Source: Phoronis ovalis (Eukaryota > Phoronida > Phoronidae). Taken from it: 13,244 nucleotides of DNA. How positions within the stretch are numbered: the first letter of the stretch is position 1; every line of letters begins with the position of its first letter. Below the pieces are notes generated by a model. It saw only the letters and a list, made by a program, of their open reading frames with translations, was not told where the DNA came from and did not search any database. The position numbers and the translations under genes were made by a program. Positions 8,840 to 13,244 of the stretch are shown piece by piece. The DNA is taken from assembly GCA_028565635.1 (NCBI GenBank), contig JAOXYB010039484.1, forward strand, positions 1-13,244, written 5' to 3'.

Positions 8840-10120
8840 GTAAGCAATGGGGCAAAATTTATAATTTTAAAATATTAACTATACCTATTCCGTGTTCTAT
8901 CCGTATGTCAAAACATCAAACGGATCACCTTGTTTCGTTTTCAAGTTTTATTAAAAGGAACACAATAAATGGCTTCTTAATTTTTATTGAACGGTGGACA
9001 AATGTAATCATATCATATGTAAATGCAAGTACAGCTATTGAGGGATTTCGTTGTGGGCACAATGCAATGCAAGTGCACGACGTCATGTAATTTTCCCATG
9101 CGTTTGAATTAACATAGGTAACTTGCGCGTGAATTTTACATACCGACTTATGGCCGGTTCCTTCTAACTCAGTTGAAATAGCCAAGAAAATTAACCACGT
9201 AGGTCGGCTGTCTGGCAGAGCAAGACATTTTTAAAACTAGGGTAATAATGTTTGAGTTTTGCTGTAAATGTTATGTCTAAATTTGCCAGATTTCTATGTT
9301 TTTCGAGTCATTAAATGGGTGTTGGTTTAATGAGAATATGTATCTTTTTACAAAAAACACTTATGATGCAAAATAAATCAAGTAAAAAATATGCCAATTC
9401 ACTTAAAAGGGCTATCATTTTTGCAAAATAGAATTTTAAATGCATTTTAAGTTTATAAGAAAGTCATTTTGTCTTGTTCATTTCCACCTCTGATGCCTGG
9501 ATACAAGCAAAAAAAGAAACTCTTGCTAGCGAATGAAATATTTCATTTCAGGATATGTATATACAACACTAATTAAATATTGTATACTTAACAGCAGTTG
9601 CATTTTGTTTGCGTATGAATTTTCCATAATTAATGCGGAAACCATAAATAAGTTGAACATCTAACTGTTATCATCTCAAAACGTTACGTTTAGTAAGTTT
9701 ATTTATTTTTTCCAATCTCTTGAGAGTGAAGATGCGTATCTGTATAAATATTGAATGTTATCTGTGACGTAATTTACTTACGTAAATAATGCAGTAATAA
9801 TTATTCTATTCGTCTTATTAATTAATATATCTATAGACAATTAAATCACACTTGCTAATCATAGTTATATAAACACGAAGAAGAATAGCCAGTTTGTAGT
9901 GAATCTCGTTTTCCAAATAATGCTTCAATTTACAAACCCTTATTGGAGTGTGCATAATTAATCTGTCTTGAAATACAACTACTATTTTTAGGTGCCTTAT
10001 TGAATCATTAATATGCCTTTATGGTTTTAAATATTCATAAGATATAGTGTGTGTTTGAAAAAACGGCTGAGCAGCAAAATGTACTCTCAGTGCTCAGTGG
10101 AGCTAATTCTATATTTTTCC
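8840..10120. other. No gene seen; intron or intergenic depending on the 3' model
   Basis: This is AT-rich DNA with overlapping short frames on both strands at 8905-9185, neither with recognisable content. It includes a 16-base palindrome at 9532-9547 and an ATTTAC...GTAAAT inverted pair near 9775-9790. If the gene splices from 8169 to 10124, this is intron 2; otherwise it is the 3' flank. Confidence 0.45.
9532..9547. repeat. Perfect 16-bp palindrome AATGAAATATTTCATT
   Basis: The sequence is its own reverse complement across all 16 bases. It could be a dimeric protein site or a cruciform seed, or it could be chance in A/T-rich DNA. No flanking element boundary was found. Confidence 0.6.
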
Positions 10121-10123
10121 TAG

Positions 10124-10209
10124 ATTTTCCAGGCGTGACGTCACTTGGTTTCCAGTTGAAGGTAAAGTTACTCCACTTCAAAAACACATCTCTATGTCAT
10201 TATATCTAA
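10124..10209 (+). CDS. Candidate alternative terminal mini-exon of the same gene
   Basis: A strong acceptor (CTATATTTTTCCTAG, ending 10123) precedes an open stretch. Joined in phase 1 to the donor at 8169, it gives Asn followed by FPGVTSLGFQLKVK and reaches TAA at 10207-10209, for a 255-aa protein. The segment SLGFQLKV alternates hydrophobic and polar residues, as a last beta strand would. It resembles SLIFNVSVV, which the unspliced exon encodes at the same place. A weaker donor at 10162 (AAG|GTAAAG) could instead end it as a 38-base internal exon in phase 0, but I found no good phase-0 continuation. The same frame is also open upstream of the acceptor to about 10048, so openness alone is weak evidence. 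There is no transcript support. Confidence 0.35.
10136..10143. promoter_or_regulatory. Perfect CRE palindrome TGACGTCA
   Basis: This is the full consensus for CREB/ATF bZIP dimers, lying inside the candidate mini-exon. If that exon is not real, this would be a free-standing site. A near match (GACGTCAT) occurs at about 9079. Binding is unproven. Confidence 0.3.
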
Positions 10210-10214
10210 ATAAA
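10209..10214 (+). terminator. Polyadenylation signal AATAAA overlapping the mini-exon stop
   Basis: AATAAA begins at the last base of the TAA stop (10207-10209), with GT-rich sequence about 15-20 bases on. This would make a 3' UTR of only about 20 bases, which is short. The AATAAA at 11454-11459, followed by TTTTATT and a GU-rich stretch, is a more typical alternative. Confidence 0.25.
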
Positions 10215-11840
10215 TATTAACCGTCTTGTTAAGAGATTTACCATTGTTTATCTTTCATAAGGTTGGCTTTTAAATCAAATAGAGTTTTATCATCTTTAAT
10301 TAAGTTGAGCTTAAGAAAAGCGCTAATTAAGAAATGACAGCCTAACGAGTGTATTAGAATCGTCTAGAAGACGTTACGCCAAACTAAACATCACTAATAG
10401 CTTTGAAGTAAACTCTAATTAAACATGTGATAATTACCCATAAAGCACCGAATGATGCACATGTGGGATGCACTGTTAAGTCTAGGATGCAGCACCTGAT
10501 CTGCCTACCCTTTCGAAGGAGAAATAATACACAGAATGCAAAACACCGTATAGCAGACAGCCAGGGCCGCAGTAAAATCTGATTAAGCATCTCTGCGCAT
10601 GATTAGCTATATTACCTTATTATGATGTTTATTCATTCTGAGGCCGACTCCAATCCGTTTGTAGTAAAAATAGTAAAAAGGTACAGACGTTAACGTTACT
10701 TTTTTGTAAATAGTCTAATTAGTTTCTAAATAACGTTACGGCAAAAATCATACTTTTTTAATTATCTTTTTTCCGTGTTCCCAAAGAATTTTATGTGGAG
10801 GCGAGCTGTATTATAAATTAAAAAGAGCGATTGTTATTATTAAATTAAGTGGGCATACTAAGAAATAGCATCAAACTCCTCACGTATAAAATTGCAATTG
10901 TTTTCTGCTGCTCAACAACTAGACAGAAAGAAGAGACTCGACTGCACCCAAATACTCTGATACAAAATCATTTTATATAAACCATGTGTGTATGAATTTT
11001 CAGTTTTTAAAGGATTCGTTGGCGCCGAACATTTTTCTTGTCTGTCAAAAACAATTTGTAAGTAAAAAGAGCGATAAGCTAATCCAGGAAATGTAATATT
11101 TAAAATGTTAATTATTAAATATCTTAAAAATTTCTTAAATAACAAGCTTTTATATTTAATTTTCTCTCCTTTGAATTTGTTTGTCTACAAATTTGCGTCA
11201 ACTTTCATTATGTTCAACAGTGCTAATAACTGTGTGCACTTTGCGCATGTCCAGTTATTCGGGTGGAGAAAACCAGCGTTTGATATTGTCTGAGCCATAA
11301 ACTAGTTCAGAGAGTTTGTTTAGTGGTGTGAATTTAAGCAGACTAGGAAATCGTCTTAATTCTCAAGTGTTTATTACCTGGCTGTGCGGTTTCTTATATT
11401 TCCGACGTGATTAACGAAATCTTACTTGTTGCTTAGCAACTCTATTAGTGACCAATAAAATTTTATTCCGCTGGATGCGTGTTCGAGAAGTCAGGAGATA
11501 CTACACATGTCCTTAACATCAAGGTGATGAGATGATGATATTAACTACATAAAAAGTCTTGACTAGCTTCAATCTAATCTTTACTAGTTGAGTCATGCTG
11601 CCTTGAGAGCCCGGGCAAGAGAGCGAACCTTACCAGTAACAATCGATAGTACAAAGATTGACAACCGATTGCTTTTTGCATAAATGCTGAATAGCATCTC
11701 TGTTATGACTGAATAGATTATGAGACTTAAGGCGGAGCCAATTTTTAGAATAAAGAATTTTGATCTGTTAAAATGTTTAAATGGTTAAAAAATTCAAAAG
11801 TTGCGAAATATGAAGCCGTGATTTCCGCTGAATAGACAGG
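10215..11840. other. Intergenic or 3' UTR stretch, no gene seen
   Basis: This is AT-rich DNA with short random frames on both strands (10384-10590 minus, 10912-11145 minus, 11105-11293 plus), none with a convincing motif. It contains three ACGTTAC words at 10371, 10693 and 10733. Possible acceptors near 10260, 10310 and 10640 either meet stops at once or have poor -3 bases. Confidence 0.45.
11454..11459 (+). terminator. Possible polyadenylation signal AATAAA
   Basis: AATAAA is followed by a T-rich stretch and then TGCGTGTTCG, the usual arrangement of signal, cleavage zone and GU-rich element. It lies about 385 bases upstream of the second gene's initiator-like word and could end the first gene if a distal 3' end is used. 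Confidence 0.25.
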
Positions 11841-11841
11841 C

Positions 11842-11849
11842 TCAGTCAT
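11842..11849 (+). promoter_or_regulatory. Initiator-like TCAGTCAT upstream of the second leader exon
   Basis: This is the same 8-mer as at 2401-2408, here 32 bases before the ATG at 11881. The paired position upstream of both leader exons is the only reason to list it. No clear TATA box stands at the usual distance; AAATATGA at 11806-11813 is the nearest. Confidence 0.2.
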
Positions 11850-11880
11850 AGAGCAACCACACAGCGGACATGAAGACGAA

Positions 11881-11962
11881 ATGAAGACAGACTGGATATT
11901 TATAGCTTTTATATTCTTGCCTTTAGCACTGGCAAAACGCAACAAAATGCGATCACGAGAAG
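11881..11962 (+). CDS. First exon of a second putative secreted protein: classic signal peptide
   Basis: The ATG opens MKTDWIFIAFIFLPLALA, a textbook signal peptide. It has a basic residue in the n-region, a hydrophobic core at residues 6-17 and an Ala-X-Ala end (A16-L-A18), predicting cleavage after residue 18. The mature start is strongly basic: KRNKMRSRE. An in-frame TAG at 11833-11835 limits the frame upstream and this is the first ATG. At 11962 an AAG|GTAGGA donor ends the exon in phase 1, the same phase as the first gene's leader exon. The remaining exons should lie to the right. In-window acceptors near 12081 and 12447 are phase-compatible but reach stops within 9-11 codons. If unspliced, the ORF ends at 12016-12018 as a 45-aa peptide. 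No family can be assigned. Confidence 0.5.
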
Positions 11963-12018
11963 GTAGGAATATTTTAGTTTTTAGCGTGACATATAGTTCT
12001 ATTTTTATCTATATTTAA

Positions 12019-13244
12019 AAAAGTAAACATCTTATTCATACGTTAAGCATATCAAACAACAAAAAAGACTGCCTTTTAGAAGCTATTATTTGCAGTGATA
12101 CCGTGCAACAATAGTTCTACATTTGGCTCTGTATAGAAGTAAATAAGAAAGATAGGTCGGTGTTGCATAAACGTTTTTGTTTTAAGTAGATGAAGATTAG
12201 CGCAATATCATAAAGATAAAGCAGGTATATTTGATAATTTTATCTCCGTCTCTTGTATATAATTAGATCGATGCAAAATAATACACACCTGTACGCATAT
12301 ATTGCCTGGTGGCACGTGAAAACCAAGGTGTGCAAGATAACGTATATCTCGTGAATAGAGTTTATCAATGTTACCTTAAAAAATGCGTACGCTTCAATTT
12401 TTGCATTTTTAGTTTTATGACAAATTTAAATATTGCCTTTTTGACAGATATGCGAAATAGTAACCCAGATATTTAAACGCATTTTTTATGTATCAAAGAA
12501 GTTGCACAGAAGAATTTTCGTATGTTTGTTCGCTTGGTTGATGTACCTGCTGTGGCGTACTGGCTTTGTATAACATGTATAACATAACACTGATTATAAA
12601 TCTTGAGGAGTTAAGGAAACATTGCTGACGTAATATACTCTTTGCGATGTCTGCTCTATTTACAAGTGTACACTCGAGGAAAATGACCCTGGGTATATCA
12701 CATCATTAAGCATTATTATGGTGGTTAAAGAATTTAATAAACAATAGTTACTACTGGACACCAAGTCAAATGATCTAGAATAACAGGTGGAGCTCGACAA
12801 ATAGAAGTTATGAACATATTTTAGAATGATTAAGGTTAACAAGTCTTTTAATATATTCTGTTTCATTTCATTTTCAGTCAAAGTTTAGACACCGCATTAT
12901 TATAATAATCATAAACAATTTTTTGGGAGCTTTCAACTCCACAATGGAGTAGCAATAATTACTTAGGTATCTTTTTCGATAAGTTTATTAACATGAATAT
13001 ATTCTCTTGCATCACTTTCCCCGTCAATTGTACATAACAGATGCCTTTTTTTCTGCACCAAGTAACCTTTTGAAGTTCAAATTAGTCCATTACCAACGGA
13101 CAACCACATAAAAGATGATCGTGTAACAAACAAATTAACATAATTCAAAGCATCAGTAAATAGATAGTCGAGTGGAGGAATGGGTGTATGCAAAAAGATG
13201 GCTACACACTGGCAACGCATGAATAGTATAAACACCCGGGGGGG
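12019..13244. other. Probable intron or flank of the second gene, no further exon defended
   Basis: This is AT-rich DNA. Good-looking acceptors end at 12447 (TTTTTGACAG) and about 12880 (TTTCATTTTCAG), but in phase 1 both meet early stops. In phase 0 the second opens about 24 codons rich in Ile, which is not persuasive. A 9-base tandem duplication, TGTATAACA x2, lies at 12567-12584. The minus-strand frame at 12660-12881 has random composition. The window ends in CACCCGGGGGG, perhaps the edge of another repeat. Confidence 0.4.
12567..12584. repeat. Tandem duplication TGTATAACA x2
   Basis: Two exact adjacent 9-base copies are followed by a partial third (TAACAC). Simple slippage is the likely origin. 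Confidence 0.7.

Noticed and set aside
8905-9185. Overlapping frames on both strands
   Set aside because: Neither has a recognisable motif, and the two cover the same bases, so at most one could be real. Lengths are within chance expectation.
10384-10590. Minus-strand frame of 68 codons, considered as a transposon remnant
   Set aside because: No reverse transcriptase, transposase or other motif is visible; the Leu/Cys-rich composition looks like chance.
10646-10695. Phase-0 continuation exon (ADSNPFVV...) after the mini-exon donor at 10162
   Set aside because: Its acceptor ends in CTGAG with a G at -3, which is poor, and the frame stops after 16 codons.
12061-12112. Terminal exon for the second gene after the CTGCCTTTTAG acceptor
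   Set aside because: It is phase-compatible but adds only 11 residues before TAG, with no AATAAA nearby.
12448-12476. Terminal exon for the second gene after the TTTTTGACAG acceptor
   Set aside because: The acceptor is good and the phase fits, but the added peptide is only nine residues and no polyadenylation signal follows closely. Too weak to annotate.
1-13244. CRISPR array, operon, prophage or other prokaryotic system
   Set aside because: There are no regularly spaced direct repeats with spacers, no dense gene packing and no ribosome-binding-site pattern. Splice signals and a SINE indicate animal DNA.

Overview
The window is AT-rich animal nuclear DNA. It has a tRNA-derived SINE head at the left edge, long non-coding stretches, GT-AG splice signals and one clearly protein-like exon. 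There is no bacterial, plasmid or phage organisation. The SINE style, the long AT-rich intron and the secreted beta-rich protein suggest a marine invertebrate, perhaps a bivalve mollusc. That is an impression, not something the sequence proves.

Layout. Bases 1-143 are a SINE on the minus strand. Bases 150-300 and 830-1260 look like repeat-derived intergenic DNA carrying variants of a short CCCTAAACGYGTA motif. The best-supported gene is on the plus strand. A small first exon (2496-2532) encodes a start codon and a hydrophobic leader and ends in a perfect CAG|GTAAGT donor. An intron of 4992 bases follows. The main exon begins at 7525 after a TTTTAG acceptor, and both junctions are phase 1. The main exon encodes about 215 to 260 residues of a beta-rich, two-cysteine, probably extracellular domain that I cannot assign to a named family.

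The 3' end of this gene has two competing models. In one, the main exon reads through to a stop at 8310-8312 (274 aa in total). In the other, it splices from a GTAAGT donor at 8170 to a mini-exon at 10124 that stops at 10207-10209 (255 aa in total). Both endings supply a similar alternating beta strand, so they may be alternative isoforms, or one may be chance.

A second secreted-protein start lies at 11881 on the same strand. It has a textbook signal peptide ending in ALA and, again, a phase-1 donor (after 11962). The rest of that gene would lie beyond the window, unless it is a 45-codon small ORF ending at 12018. Two consecutive same-strand leader exons, both spliced in phase 1, would fit a cluster of secreted proteins, but paralogy cannot be shown here.

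The non-coding DNA has some structure. Intron 1 holds a canonical G-quadruplex motif 31 bases after the first donor, three consecutive direct-repeat doublets at 4023-4106 with four TAAT cores 13-14 bases apart, a perfect 9-bp hairpin at 5117-5141, and a POU-octamer palindrome at 7143-7154. The other long stretches (300-830, 1260-2400, 8840-10120, 10215-11840, 12019-13244) show no convincing genes, although an exon of under about 100 bases could be missed by eye.
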